Below, piece by piece: positions 25,631 through 36,302 of a stretch of DNA of 64,000 nt (position 1 is the first letter of the stretch; the number at the start of each line of letters is the position of its first letter). The stretch comes from Zoogloea oryzae (GTDB lineage: Bacteria > Pseudomonadota > Gammaproteobacteria > Burkholderiales > Rhodocyclaceae). A program made the position numbers and the translations under genes. The stretch spans positions 1 to 64,000 of the forward strand of contig NZ_BSPX01000014.1 in NCBI RefSeq assembly GCF_030161255.1. Direction: 5' to 3'. The notes beneath the pieces were generated by a model. That model searched no databases. It was not told the DNA's origin and saw nothing but the letters and a program-made list of their open reading frames with translations.

Positions 25631-25650
25631 CGCCCGCCCCGTCACGGGCG
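25631..25650 (+). terminator. Hairpin after the degenerate regulator
   Basis: CGCCCG and CGGGCG form a 6-bp stem with an 8-base loop a few bases after the stop codon. There is no T-run, so termination is uncertain. Confidence 0.35.
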
Positions 25651-25728
25651 CTACGCCGGGACGCACAGGCCGTTTCCTGGCACGCAGCCTGCTCCTTTCC
25701 TGATGTAACCCACGTCAGGACACGGATC

Positions 25729-25842
25729 ATGGAAACCGGATTGGCTGAAATCATTGCGATGGCCACGCTTGGCGCCTATTCGCCACTCGCCCTGGCTGCT
25801 GCCTGGCAGGCCTTGAAATGCACCAGAACGGAACGGGACTGA
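25729..25842 (+). CDS. Possible small hydrophobic protein (37 aa)
   Basis: An ATG with AGGA 8 bases upstream opens a 37-codon frame, METGLAEIIAMATLGAYSPL and onward, ending in TGA. Residues about 5-28 are hydrophobic enough for one membrane span, and a charged tail (KCTRTERD) follows. It lies alone between a regulator gene and a convergent methyltransferase gene, in a 280-base stretch with no other coding signal. It resembles small membrane proteins that are usually missed, but length alone gives weak support. Confidence 0.35.
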   Translation: METGLAEIIAMATLGAYSPLALAAAWQALKCTRTERD

Positions 25843-25906
25843 GCCAGCGCGTCCCATTTTTGTGCAAAGCACAAAACCTTGCGAAACCGCGACGCGCGGG
25901 TGCCCC

Positions 25907-26767
25907 TCAGGCGCCCGCCGCACTGGCGGACGTCCGCACCAGCCCGGTGATCCGTACATCAACGGTGATGTCCAGCCGGGTGAGCGCCGCCGCCCGCGCC
26001 CGCCCGTCCGCCGTCGCCCGGTAGAGATGGGGCGTCATCACCAGCAGATCGCCGATCAGGCCGGCGCCCTCTAACGCGGCCGGATAGCGCAGGGTTTCCA
26101 CGTCCAGCAGCTCGAACCCCGCCGGCGCCACGAAGGCCGGCTTGGTGTCTTCCTTGAGGCGCGGATAGATGATCTCGCGCAGCTCCCGCAGGTGATCCGG
26201 CCCCGCGTCCACCTGCACGATGCGCCCGCCGGGCCTGAGCACCCGGGCGAATTCCGGATAGACCGGAAAACCGAACATGCACAGCAGCCGGTCCACGCTG
26301 GCCGGGAGCACCGGCAGCCGGGCGTTGGTGCCCACCACCCACGCGGGCCGCTTGTCCTGCTTGGCCGCCGCCAGCACCGCCCATTTCGAAATGTCGAGGC
26401 CCAGCACCGCCAGCGGTAGATCGGGCCCGGCCGCCGCGGCCAGCTCGCGCAGGTAATAGCCTTCGCCACAGCCCGCGTCGAGGCAGCTCGCCGAGCCTTC
26501 CGGCGCCAGCTCCGCCAGCGCCGCCCGGGCGGTGGCCGCCGCGATGGGCTGGTAGACGCCGCTCTCCAGGTAGCGCCGCCGGGCCGCGACCATCTCCTTG
26601 CTATCGCCCGGATCTTTCGAGCGCTTGTGCTGCACCGGCAGCAGGTTGGCGTAGCCCTGGCTGGCGATGTCGAAGCTGTGGCCGGCGGCGCAGCGCCAGC
26701 TGGCGCCCTGGCGCGTGAGCGCGGCGCCGTCGAGGGGGCAGGCAAGGGCCTGGAAGGGCAGGATCAT
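25907..26767 (-). CDS. rlmA: 23S rRNA (guanine-N1)-methyltransferase, RlmA family
   Basis: A 286-residue class I methyltransferase. The N-terminus has a zinc-binding-type segment followed by the RlmA/TlrB hallmark YANLLPVQHKRSKDPGDSKE. The SAM-binding site is CLDAGCGEGYYLREL (about 95-109). E. coli RlmA, which methylates G745 of 23S rRNA, binds zinc through three Cys and one His. Here the equivalent positions are Cys10, Asp13, Cys26 and His30, so one cysteine is replaced by Asp. The ATG at 26767 matches the family start; longer frames upstream are GC artefacts. Confidence 0.88.
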   Translation of the reverse strand: MILPFQALACPLDGAALTRQGASWRCAAGHSFDIASQGYANLLPVQHKRSKDPGDSKEMVAARRRYLESGVYQPIAAATARAALAELAPEGSASCLDAGCGEGYYLRELAAAAGPDLPLAVLGLDISKWAVLAAAKQDKRPAWVVGTNARLPVLPASVDRLLCMFGFPVYPEFARVLRPGGRIVQVDAGPDHLRELREIIYPRLKEDTKPAFVAPAGFELLDVETLRYPAALEGAGLIGDLLVMTPHLYRATADGRARAAALTRLDITVDVRITGLVRTSASAAGA

Positions 26768-26885
26768 GAACGGGGGGCCCGCCGCGCGCCGGGGTGGCTG
26801 CACGTCGGGCGGGATGGAAAACGGGGCAGCCGGATTGTGCCCGGAGTGGTGGCCGGCGTCATCCCGCCGCCACCGGCGGGGCCGC

Positions 26886-27854
26886 TCAGGCGCTGGCGGC
26901 GTGCCGGGCAGGCCCGACCCCGCGCATGCCGAGCTTGGCCCGGCAGCGGGGGTAAGTGGAGCAGCCCCAGAACGGGCCATGCTTGCCCTGGCGGGGCGTC
27001 ATGCTGGCGCCGCAGCTCGGGCAGGTCGGCGTGGTCCAGTCGCCCTCGGTGGCGAGCTCGAGCAGACGGCGGCTGGCGTCGTCGGGCAGGCGCTGGATCA
27101 TGGCGAGGATCAGCCGGCCGTCGAGCAGGGTGATGCGGTTGATCGCAGCGAACTCCCGGGCGTTGTCGGTGAAGCCGTTGGGGGCCATGAAGAAGGCCCG
27201 CTCAATGGCCTCGTGGGCCATCACGCCGCGCAGCTCGCGCATGGTCTTGACGCCCACCGGCTGGCCCCAGGCCTTGCACTGGACGATGGCGGTGCAGCAG
27301 TCGGCGTCGTCCGGGTCCTGGTACAGGCGGATATCCACGCCGCCGTCGGCACCCATCCGCGTGGTGGCAGCCTTGATGCCCTTCTCGTTGTAGAAGGCGC
27401 AGCACACGTCCTCGAAGCGCTTCCATTCCATGCGGTCGATCACGTCGAGGGACCACTGGGAGGGTCGATCCGCGATGTCCCGATGGGCGACGGGGAAAGG
27501 CACCACCCGGCCAGGGGGCTCCCGGCGCTCGCTGACGAATTCCGACAAGGGCATCACGAACTCGGACAGGGGCGCCATGAACTGCGGCAGCGGCGCCGCA
27601 CCATGATGGGCCTGGGTGGTGTAGCGGACGAAGGCCAGCAGCCCGAAGACGAGGGTGCCAAACAGGAACACGCCCTGGACAACCGGCAGCATGCCTTTGA
27701 GGTGACCGTGGCCGGCAAGCACCAGCGGGGCGATGCCGACGACGATCAGCAGGCAGGCCAGGGCAAAAAGAGCGGCGGGTTTCCAGCTGGGAGGGACGGG
27801 GCTGTCGGAGACGATCGCGCCGGCCGCGACGCCGTGACGGCTGTAATCAGGCAT
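26886..27854 (-). CDS. Membrane-anchored Mrr-type restriction endonuclease-like protein with zinc ribbon
   Basis: A 322-residue protein with two membrane segments (about 27-47 and 57-77), a linker, an Mrr-like PD-(D/E)XK nuclease domain (about 135-255) and a topoisomerase-type zinc ribbon at the C-terminus. Catalytic candidates are Glu148, Asp174 (GADGGVDIRL) and Gln192-x-Lys194 (VQCKAW). The zinc ligands are Cys278, Cys281, Cys298 and Cys304. Mrr-like proteins cut modified DNA; membrane-anchored versions with this zinc ribbon are widespread and poorly studied. The short upstream region is AT-rich, unlike its surroundings, and probably holds the promoter. Confidence 0.85.
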   Translation of the reverse strand: MPDYSRHGVAAGAIVSDSPVPPSWKPAALFALACLLIVVGIAPLVLAGHGHLKGMLPVVQGVFLFGTLVFGLLAFVRYTTQAHHGAAPLPQFMAPLSEFVMPLSEFVSERREPPGRVVPFPVAHRDIADRPSQWSLDVIDRMEWKRFEDVCCAFYNEKGIKAATTRMGADGGVDIRLYQDPDDADCCTAIVQCKAWGQPVGVKTMRELRGVMAHEAIERAFFMAPNGFTDNAREFAAINRITLLDGRLILAMIQRLPDDASRRLLELATEGDWTTPTCPSCGASMTPRQGKHGPFWGCSTYPRCRAKLGMRGVGPARHAASA

Positions 27855-27940
27855 CTTATTTTGAGCATGACAAGCGAAGTTTAGATTTTAAGCGGAATTA
27901 ATTCACGAGTCATTGCAAAAATATTACCCCCGTCGCGCCT

Positions 27941-28888
27941 TCAGCCGTAGCGCGTCCGCCGGCTGCGCTCCAGGCGCTGGGCAAACCTGGGGTAATCCAG
28001 CCCGGTGCGGGCGCGCAAGGCCTTGGCGAGGTTGCCGATCTCGCGCCAGCGCGGGGTGAAGCCGGGCTGGCGGAAGGCGAAGATGATGTCGTTGCCGTCG
28101 GGCAGGCGGATCGACAGCAGGCGGTCGTCGAACACCTGGGCGATCATCGCCAGGTGGTCTTCGCGGCTGTCCTTGTCGCCAGCGAGGTTGGCCACCATGA
28201 TGCCGCGCCCGGAGAGGGCCTCGTGCACGTCCTGGTAGAAGCCGATGGAGCTCACCGAGCCGGACAGCCCGTGGCGGTCGAAGGCGTCCATCATGATGAT
28301 GTCCGGGCGGTCTTCCCACCCGCGGCTCTTCACCACCCAGTCGGCGCCGTCGCCTTCGATCACGGCAAGGCGCGCATCGTCCGGCGGCAGCTCGAACTCA
28401 TCCCGGAAGGCGATCACGTTGGGGTCGATCTCGACCACGGTGATCTTCGCCGACCCCACATGGCGGTAGCAGAACTTGGCCAGCGACCCGCCGCCCAGGC
28501 CCAGCATCAGGATCTGCCGCGGGCGCTGGCAGAACAGCAGGAAACCCATCATCGCCTGGGTGTAATCCAGCGCCAGGGCGTACGGGTCCTTCAGGTTCAT
28601 GGTGCTCTGGATCAGCGACAGGGAGAAATGCAGGCTGCGGGTGGTGCCGTCGTCGATCACGAAGGGCTTGTCGTACTCGCCCGAGCGCACCTGGCGTAGC
28701 AGCCACTGGCTGTCGCAGTCGGCGGGCTCGATGAGGCGGATGGTGTCGGTGTCCGACAGGAAAGGGCTGGGCAGGACGAGGATGGAAGGCGACGAAGCGG
28801 GCACGGCGGAGCTTGCGTGGGCGTGACGGGCGCCCATTGTAAGTCGCCGTCGCGGCGATGCGGAAACGGGGCCCGATGTCAGGGCCAT
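27941..28888 (-). CDS. Spermidine synthase-like methyltransferase-fold protein
   Basis: Up to 315 residues. The central part has the spermidine synthase-type nucleotide-binding fold: LGLGGGSLAKFCYRHV, the acidic strand end VVEIDPNVI, and MDAFD in place of the usual catalytic Asp region. Related stand-alone proteins in betaproteobacteria are annotated as spermidine synthase-like, but real polyamine activity has rarely been shown. The polyamine-binding residues cannot be judged here. The start is uncertain: ATG 28888 or ATG 28837, neither with a strong ribosome site. The conserved region begins well after both. It is divergent from the chemoreceptor genes. Confidence 0.75.
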   Translation of the reverse strand: MALTSGPVSASPRRRLTMGARHAHASSAVPASSPSILVLPSPFLSDTDTIRLIEPADCDSQWLLRQVRSGEYDKPFVIDDGTTRSLHFSLSLIQSTMNLKDPYALALDYTQAMMGFLLFCQRPRQILMLGLGGGSLAKFCYRHVGSAKITVVEIDPNVIAFRDEFELPPDDARLAVIEGDGADWVVKSRGWEDRPDIIMMDAFDRHGLSGSVSSIGFYQDVHEALSGRGIMVANLAGDKDSREDHLAMIAQVFDDRLLSIRLPDGNDIIFAFRQPGFTPRWREIGNLAKALRARTGLDYPRFAQRLERSRRTRYG

Positions 28889-29041
28889 AACCCCGGCGAA
28901 TCCGCCCCAACCGGGAGAGACACTCTCGCACTACAACTAAAGTTATACGGGCGATCGTCGTTACCAAATATTAGCGCGGCCTGTTGGAGGACCCCTTGGC
29001 CGCGGCAACTCATCTGACAAACTGCCACCCCGGGGATAGCC

Positions 29042-30655
29042 ATGACCATCGCCAAACGACTTCTGCTGCTCGTCGGCGCTGCTTTAGCCAGCCTGCTGAC
29101 GCTCACCTTCATCAACTATTACCAGATGAACAAGGTGTTCGACGCGACGAACTACGCAACAGTCAATGTCGTGCCAAGCCTCGAAACGCTGAACAAGGTT
29201 TCCACCGAATTCGGTCGCCTGCGCCTGCGCGTGTATCGGCATGTGCTGGCCACCGAAGCTGCAGAAAAGGCCGAGATCGACAAGTCGATCAACGAGGCCC
29301 GTGGCTGGATTGATCAAACCCTCAGTAAGTACCAGGATCTCATCAGCGACGCGGAAGACAAGCGCCTGCTCGAAGCCGAAAAGGTGGCGATCGTCGAGTA
29401 CAACAAGGCCGTGGACAGCGTGCTGGTGGTTTCCCGGGAAAACCGCACTGACGAGGCGCGGGCCCAAATGAAGAAGATCCAGCCCGAGGCGGTCAAGTTC
29501 ATCGAAACCCTCGAAGCACACATGAAGTACAACGAGGAACTCGGCAAGCGCTCGGCGGCAGAAGCCATTGCCACCAAGGATTCCGCCACCTGGATCGCCT
29601 TCGGCATCCTGGGTGTCGGCGCGGCGGCGATGATCGCCATCAGCCTGCTGACCATCCGCAGCATCACCAGCCGAATTGCAGAAGCCAACGCCATGACCGC
29701 ACGCATCGCTGAAGGCGATCTGCGCCAGGCCGCGCGGACCTCCGGCGGTGCCGATGACGAGATCGGCGAGATCCTGTCCGCCCTCGAGAAGATGCGCGCC
29801 GAGCTGGCCCAGACGATCAGCGGCGTCATCGCCAATTCCAATCAGGTGGCCAGCTCAGCCACCGAGCTTTCGGCCACCGCCCATCAGGTGTCGGTGAGCA
29901 GCGAACAGCAGTCGGCATCCACGGCCTCTGCCGCCGCCGCGGTGGAAGAGCTGACGGTGAGCATCGACCACGTGGGCTCCAGCGCCGACGAAGCCAACGA
30001 ACGCGCCATCGAGGCGGGTCGTCAGGCGGCCAACAGCGGCGCCGAAGTGGCCGCCGCCGCCGACAAGATCGGCAAGGTGGCCGATCAGGTGGAGAACACC
30101 TCCAGCCAGATCCAGCAGCTCTCCGAGCAGGTCCAGCAGATCGACAAGATCACCGTGGTGATCCGCGAAGTGGCCGACCAGACCAACCTGCTGGCCCTCA
30201 ACGCCGCCATCGAAGCCGCCCGCGCCGGCGAGCAGGGCCGCGGCTTTGCGGTGGTGGCCGACGAGGTGCGGAAGCTCGCCGAACGCACCACCAGCTCGGT
30301 GCGCGAGATCAGCAATGTCATCAGCGCCATCCAGCAGGGCGCCATCGGTGCCGCGACCAGTATGCAATCGAGCCGTACCCTGGTGGGCGAGGTGGTGTCC
30401 TCGGCGGGCGCCGCCAGCGATTCGATGGGCAGCATCCGTGACGGCGCCCACACGATGCAGGGCGCGATCGAGAGCATCAGCGACGCCCTGCGCGAGCAGC
30501 GCGGCGCCTCCACCGAGCTGGCCCGCAACGTGGAAGCCATCGCCCAGATGTCGGAGGAGAACTCCGCCGCGGTGTCCTCGGTAGCCGATACGGCCCACCG
30601 CCTCGTCAGCGTCTCGGACCACCTCAAATCGAGCGTGGCCCGCTTCAGGGTGTAG
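29042..30655 (+). CDS. Methyl-accepting chemotaxis protein, 4-helix-bundle sensor (copy 1)
   Basis: A 537-residue transmembrane chemoreceptor: TM1 (about 8-28), a periplasmic four-helix bundle-type sensor (about 30-180), TM2 (about 182-205), HAMP (about 205-260) and a signalling coiled coil. The hairpin tip carries the conserved VADQTNLLALNAAIEAARAG and GRGFAVVADEVRKLA. The ligand is unknown. It has a near-identical signalling half to the next gene but a divergent sensor domain, so the two probably detect different ligands and share the same CheA/CheW machinery. No C-terminal CheR-docking pentapeptide is visible (the end is VARFRV). Confidence 0.93.
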   Translation: MTIAKRLLLLVGAALASLLTLTFINYYQMNKVFDATNYATVNVVPSLETLNKVSTEFGRLRLRVYRHVLATEAAEKAEIDKSINEARGWIDQTLSKYQDLISDAEDKRLLEAEKVAIVEYNKAVDSVLVVSRENRTDEARAQMKKIQPEAVKFIETLEAHMKYNEELGKRSAAEAIATKDSATWIAFGILGVGAAAMIAISLLTIRSITSRIAEANAMTARIAEGDLRQAARTSGGADDEIGEILSALEKMRAELAQTISGVIANSNQVASSATELSATAHQVSVSSEQQSASTASAAAAVEELTVSIDHVGSSADEANERAIEAGRQAANSGAEVAAAADKIGKVADQVENTSSQIQQLSEQVQQIDKITVVIREVADQTNLLALNAAIEAARAGEQGRGFAVVADEVRKLAERTTSSVREISNVISAIQQGAIGAATSMQSSRTLVGEVVSSAGAASDSMGSIRDGAHTMQGAIESISDALREQRGASTELARNVEAIAQMSEENSAAVSSVADTAHRLVSVSDHLKSSVARFRV

Positions 30656-30674
30656 CAGCCCGTTTTGCCCGGTA

Positions 30675-30708
30675 CCCTGCGGCCGCCTTCGGGCGGCCGC
30701 AGGGTTTT
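30675..30708 (+). terminator. Rho-independent terminator between the two chemoreceptor genes
   Basis: CCCTGCGGCCGCC and GGCGGCCGCAGGG form a perfect 13-bp stem closed by a TTCG tetraloop, followed by TTTT. It should make the two chemoreceptor genes separate transcription units. Confidence 0.9.
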
Positions 30709-30884
30709 GTGGCGCCCAACTTGAGCAACCGGATTTGCGGTTACCCAGAAAGAGATACAAAACCCACCTCTTTCGGGAAATTTAATGGTCATTTCATCAA
30801 GTTCGGCCCGGCGGTGCCGTAGCTGGCGTTATTGCCACGCCGACCCGGCGACCCCCTTCGCCGCCCGATGCTGAGACGCCGACC

Positions 30885-32495
30885 ATGACCATATCAAACC
30901 GCCTGTTGCTCCTCGTGGGCATCGCCATCGCCAGCCTATTGACCCTCGCCGGCATCAACGCCTATCAGATGCACCGCGTCTACAACGCCGCCAACTTCGG
31001 TAACGAGAACGTGGTGCCCAGCATTCAGCTGCTCAACACCATGACATCCGAGTTCGGACGACTCCGCGTGCGCGCGTACCGCTTCACCATCCAGACCGAT
31101 CCGGCCGACCGGGCCTCCCTCGAGAAGCTGATTGCCGAGGCACGTGCTCACATGGACAAGGCCCTGAAGGCTTATGAGCCGCTCGTCGCCAACGACGAAG
31201 ACCGCCAGCTGCTGGAGAGCGAACGCACCGCCCTTGCCGAATACAACAAGCACATCGACGAAGCCCTCGCCCTGGCCAAGGCCGGCCAGAACGCCGAGGC
31301 CCAGGCCCTGCTGGTCAAGAACGTGGCCTCCGCCCTGCGCTTCGACGATCAGCTCAGCGCCCACATGCGCCTCAACGAGAAACTGAGCCGGGAAGCCACT
31401 GAGGGCGGCGCGGCCACCAAGGCCAGTGCCAACTGGATCGCCGCTGCGCTGCCGATCGCCGCCAGCCTGATCTTCATGCTGATCGGCCGGGGCATCGCCC
31501 GCAGCATCACCACCCGCCTGGATGACGCCAACCGGATGGCCGAGCGGATCGCCAACGGCGATCTGACCTCCGCCGGCCAGCTCGCCCGTAACCACGACGA
31601 GATCGGCCAGCTGCTGGGCGCCCTCGAAAAGATGCGCACCGAGCTGGCCAACACCATCACGGCCGTCGTCAACAACTCCAACGAAGTGGCCGGCTCGGCG
31701 ACACAGCTGTCCACCGCAGCCCAGCAGGTCTCGGTGAGCAGCGAGCAGCAGTCGGCCGCCACCGCCTCGGCCGCCGCCGCGGTTGAAGAACTGACCGTGA
31801 GCATCGACCACGTGGGCAACAGCGCCGAGGACGCCAGCCACCGCGCAGCGGAAGCCGGCAGCCGGGCCGCCGAAAGCGGCCGTGGCGTCGACGCGGCCGC
31901 CATCAAGATCAACCAGATCGCCTCCCAGGTGGAGAGCACCGCCGAGCAGATCCAGACCCTGTCGGAGCAGGTCCGCCAGATCGACTCGATCACCGTGGTG
32001 ATCCGCGAAGTGGCCGACCAGACCAACCTGCTGGCCCTCAACGCCGCCATCGAAGCCGCCCGCGCCGGCGAACAGGGCCGCGGCTTTGCGGTGGTGGCCG
32101 ACGAGGTGCGCAAGCTCGCCGAACGCACCACCAGCTCGGTGCGGGAGATCAGCACCGTCATCAGCACCATCCAGCAGGGCGCGGTGGGCGCGGTGACGAG
32201 CATGCAGTCCAACCGCGCGCTGGTCACCGAGGTGGTCGCCTCGGCCGGCGCGGCCAGCGATTCGATGGGCAGCATCCGCGACTCGGCCAGCACCATGCAG
32301 GGCGCGATCGAGAGCATCAGCGACGCCCTGCGCGAGCAGCGCGGTGCCTCCACCGAGCTGGCCCGCAACGTCGAAGCCATCGCCCAGATGTCGGAGGAGA
32401 ACTCCGCCGCGGTGGCCTCGGTGGCCGGCACGGCCCACCGGCTGGTGACTGTTTCGGACAGCCTCAAGTCCAGCGTGGCCCGTTTCCGCGTCTGA
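30885..32495 (+). CDS. Methyl-accepting chemotaxis protein, 4-helix-bundle sensor (copy 2)
   Basis: A 536-residue chemoreceptor with the same layout as the gene at 29042: TM1 (about 8-28), periplasmic helical sensor, TM2 (about 180-205), HAMP and signalling domain, ending in the same VARFRV. The sensor halves of the two proteins are clearly related but diverged, while DNA for the signalling tip is almost identical (for example 30148-30303 versus 31988-32143 differ at two synonymous positions). This is a tandem duplication with homogenised 3' halves. The 176 bases upstream, after the terminator, should hold its own promoter. Confidence 0.93.
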   Translation: MTISNRLLLLVGIAIASLLTLAGINAYQMHRVYNAANFGNENVVPSIQLLNTMTSEFGRLRVRAYRFTIQTDPADRASLEKLIAEARAHMDKALKAYEPLVANDEDRQLLESERTALAEYNKHIDEALALAKAGQNAEAQALLVKNVASALRFDDQLSAHMRLNEKLSREATEGGAATKASANWIAAALPIAASLIFMLIGRGIARSITTRLDDANRMAERIANGDLTSAGQLARNHDEIGQLLGALEKMRTELANTITAVVNNSNEVAGSATQLSTAAQQVSVSSEQQSAATASAAAAVEELTVSIDHVGNSAEDASHRAAEAGSRAAESGRGVDAAAIKINQIASQVESTAEQIQTLSEQVRQIDSITVVIREVADQTNLLALNAAIEAARAGEQGRGFAVVADEVRKLAERTTSSVREISTVISTIQQGAVGAVTSMQSNRALVTEVVASAGAASDSMGSIRDSASTMQGAIESISDALREQRGASTELARNVEAIAQMSEENSAAVASVAGTAHRLVTVSDSLKSSVARFRV

Positions 32496-32530
32496 GCGAC
32501 AGGCCTGCCAGATCAGGCTGCGACACTATG

Positions 32531-32554
32531 ACGCACCGTTTTGGTGCGTAATTT
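32531..32554 (+). terminator. Inverted repeat with T-run after the second chemoreceptor
   Basis: ACGCACC-gtttt-GGTGCGT forms a 7-bp perfect stem followed by AATTTT. It is a plausible terminator for the chemoreceptor. It could also be an operator for the copper receptor that starts at 32629. Confidence 0.55.
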
Positions 32555-32628
32555 TGCGATCCATCAACCATTTTCGGTAGGCCGGGATTTAAGGTGCGCG
32601 CTCTTGCCAAATAACAGGGAGCGTCACC

Positions 32629-34640
32629 ATGATCCGCCGTGTTCCGCACCGGCCCGCCGTCCTTCCGCTGGCCCTCGCCAGCGCCTTCGCCTGCAGCCTG
32701 CCTGCCCTCGCCGCCCAGCCCGAAACCCTCGGCCAGGTGGTCGTCACCGCGCCGGCGATGGAAGCGCCGCTCACCGTCACCACCGATCCCCGCGCCCCGC
32801 GCCAGCCGGTGCCCGCCCATGACGGCGCCGACTACCTCAAGACCATCCCCGGCTTCTCGGTGATCCGCAAGGGCGGCACCGACGGCGATCCGGTGTTCCG
32901 CGGCATGGCCGCCTCGCGGCTGGGCATCCTGCTCGACGGCGAGATGATCCTCGGCGGCTGCGGCATGCGCATGGACCCGCCCACCGCCTACGTCTTCCCC
33001 GAAGCCTTCGACCGCATCACCGTGCTGAAGGGCCCGCAGACGGTGAAGTACGGCCCCGGCAACAGCGCTGGCGTGGTGCGCTTCGAGCGCAGCCCCAAGG
33101 TGCGCAGCGGCTACTCGGCCTACGCCGACGCCAGCCTGCTGGTGGGCAACTTCGGGCGCAACGATCAGATGTTCGAGGCCGGCGTCGGCAACGAGCGCTT
33201 CTACGGCGAGCTCACCGGCACCCACTCCCACGCCCAGGACTACCGCGACGGCAAGGGCCGCAGCGTGCATTCGGCCTACGACCGCTGGAGCACCAACGGC
33301 GCCCTGGGCTGGACGCCCGACGCCGACACCCGGCTCGAACTCACCTTCGCCCGCAGCGACGGCCGCGCCGCCTACGCCGACCGCTCGATGGACGGCGTCA
33401 AGTTCGACCGCAGCAACGTCGGGCTGAAGTTCGAGAAGCAGCGCATCAGCCCGCTGCTGGCCAGACTGGAGGCGCAGGTCTATCACAACTACGTGGATCA
33501 CGTGATGGACAACTACACCCTGCGCACGCCGCCGATGATGAAGATGGTGAGCAACCCGGATCGCCAGACCCAGGGCGGGCGCATCGCCGCCACGCTGGAT
33601 CTGTCGCCCCGCACCAGCCTCGAGACCGGGCTGGACTTCCAGCGCAACGAGCACACCCTGCGCACCGCCAGCGGCGCCGCCGTCGCCAGCTACGCCGGCA
33701 AGCCCCGGGTGGCCGACATGCAGTTCTCCAGCTGGGGCGCCTTCGCCGAAGTCGCCCACGAACTCGACGCCACCCACCGCCTGCTGGGCGGCGCGCGGGT
33801 GGATTTCAGCGAGGCCGAAGACAAGCGCAGCGGCCGCAGCACCTCGGGCCAGACCGACAAGGACACCCTCAAGGCCGGCTTCCTGCGCTGGGAGAACGCC
33901 TACGCCCCCACCACCACCCTCTTCGCCGGCCTGGGCCACAGCGAGCGTGCTGCCGACTACTGGGAGCGCAGCAAGTCACCCGCGGCCACCGCAATGAGCA
34001 GCGGCAGCGCGAGCACCTTCCTGCTCAAACCCGAAAAGACCACCCAGCTCGACACCGGTGCCATCTACGCCGCCGGCGGGCTCCGGGCCTCCATTTCAGC
34101 CTTCTACGCGAAGCACAAGGATTTCATCCAGATCCGCCGCATCGACGCCTACGCCAGCGACGCGCTCAACATCGACGCCACCACCTACGGCCTCGAAGGC
34201 GACCTGAGCTACCGCCTCGCCACCTTCTGGCAGACCTATGCCACCCTCGCCTGGACCCACGGCGAAAACGACAGCACCGGCCAGCCGCTGTCGCAGATCG
34301 CCCCGCTGGAGGCCCGCCTGGGCGCCGGCTACGACGACCGCACCTGGAGCGGCGGCGCCCTGCTGCGTCTGGTGCAGGGCCAGAAGCGCTACGACACCGG
34401 CTACGGCAACATCGTCGGGCAGGACATCGGCAGCTCGGCCGGCTTTGCGATCTTCTCGGTCAATGGCGGCTATCGCCCGGCCAAGGGCACGCTCATCAGC
34501 GCCGGCATCGACAATCTGTTCGACAAGACCTACGCCGAGTTCATCAGCCGCGGTGGCGCCAGCATCGGTGGCTTCACCCAGACCACGCGGGTTAACGAGC
34601 CCGGCCGCACCCTCTGGCTGAAGGCGAACTTCGAGCTGCG

Positions 34641-34644
<4 letters not shown>
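32629..34644 (+). CDS. TonB-dependent copper receptor (NosA/OprC family)
   Basis: A 671-residue outer-membrane receptor. Residues 1-28 are a signal peptide (cleavage after PALAAQ or nearby). A plug domain follows (about 35-150), including GGCGMRMDPPTAYVFPEAFD, the Cys/Met-rich segment typical of the NosA/OprC copper receptors, then LKGPQTVKYGPGNSAG. A 22-strand barrel ends in NEPGRTLWLKANFELR with the final aromatic-rich strand. In Pseudomonas this protein brings copper through the outer membrane and supports nitrous oxide reductase maturation. The Met-rich tract TPPMMKMVSNP suggests more Cu ligands. It is convergent with the haem-motif kinase, and the stop codons overlap. Confidence 0.9.
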
Positions 34645-36215
<1,571 letters not shown>

Positions 36216-36302
36216 CTCAAACAGGGGCAATTCCGGTTTGGCGACGAGCGTCGCCGACGGCCGTTTAACGACATCGCGGGGCCGTTCTGAACCGCTGGCG
36301 CG

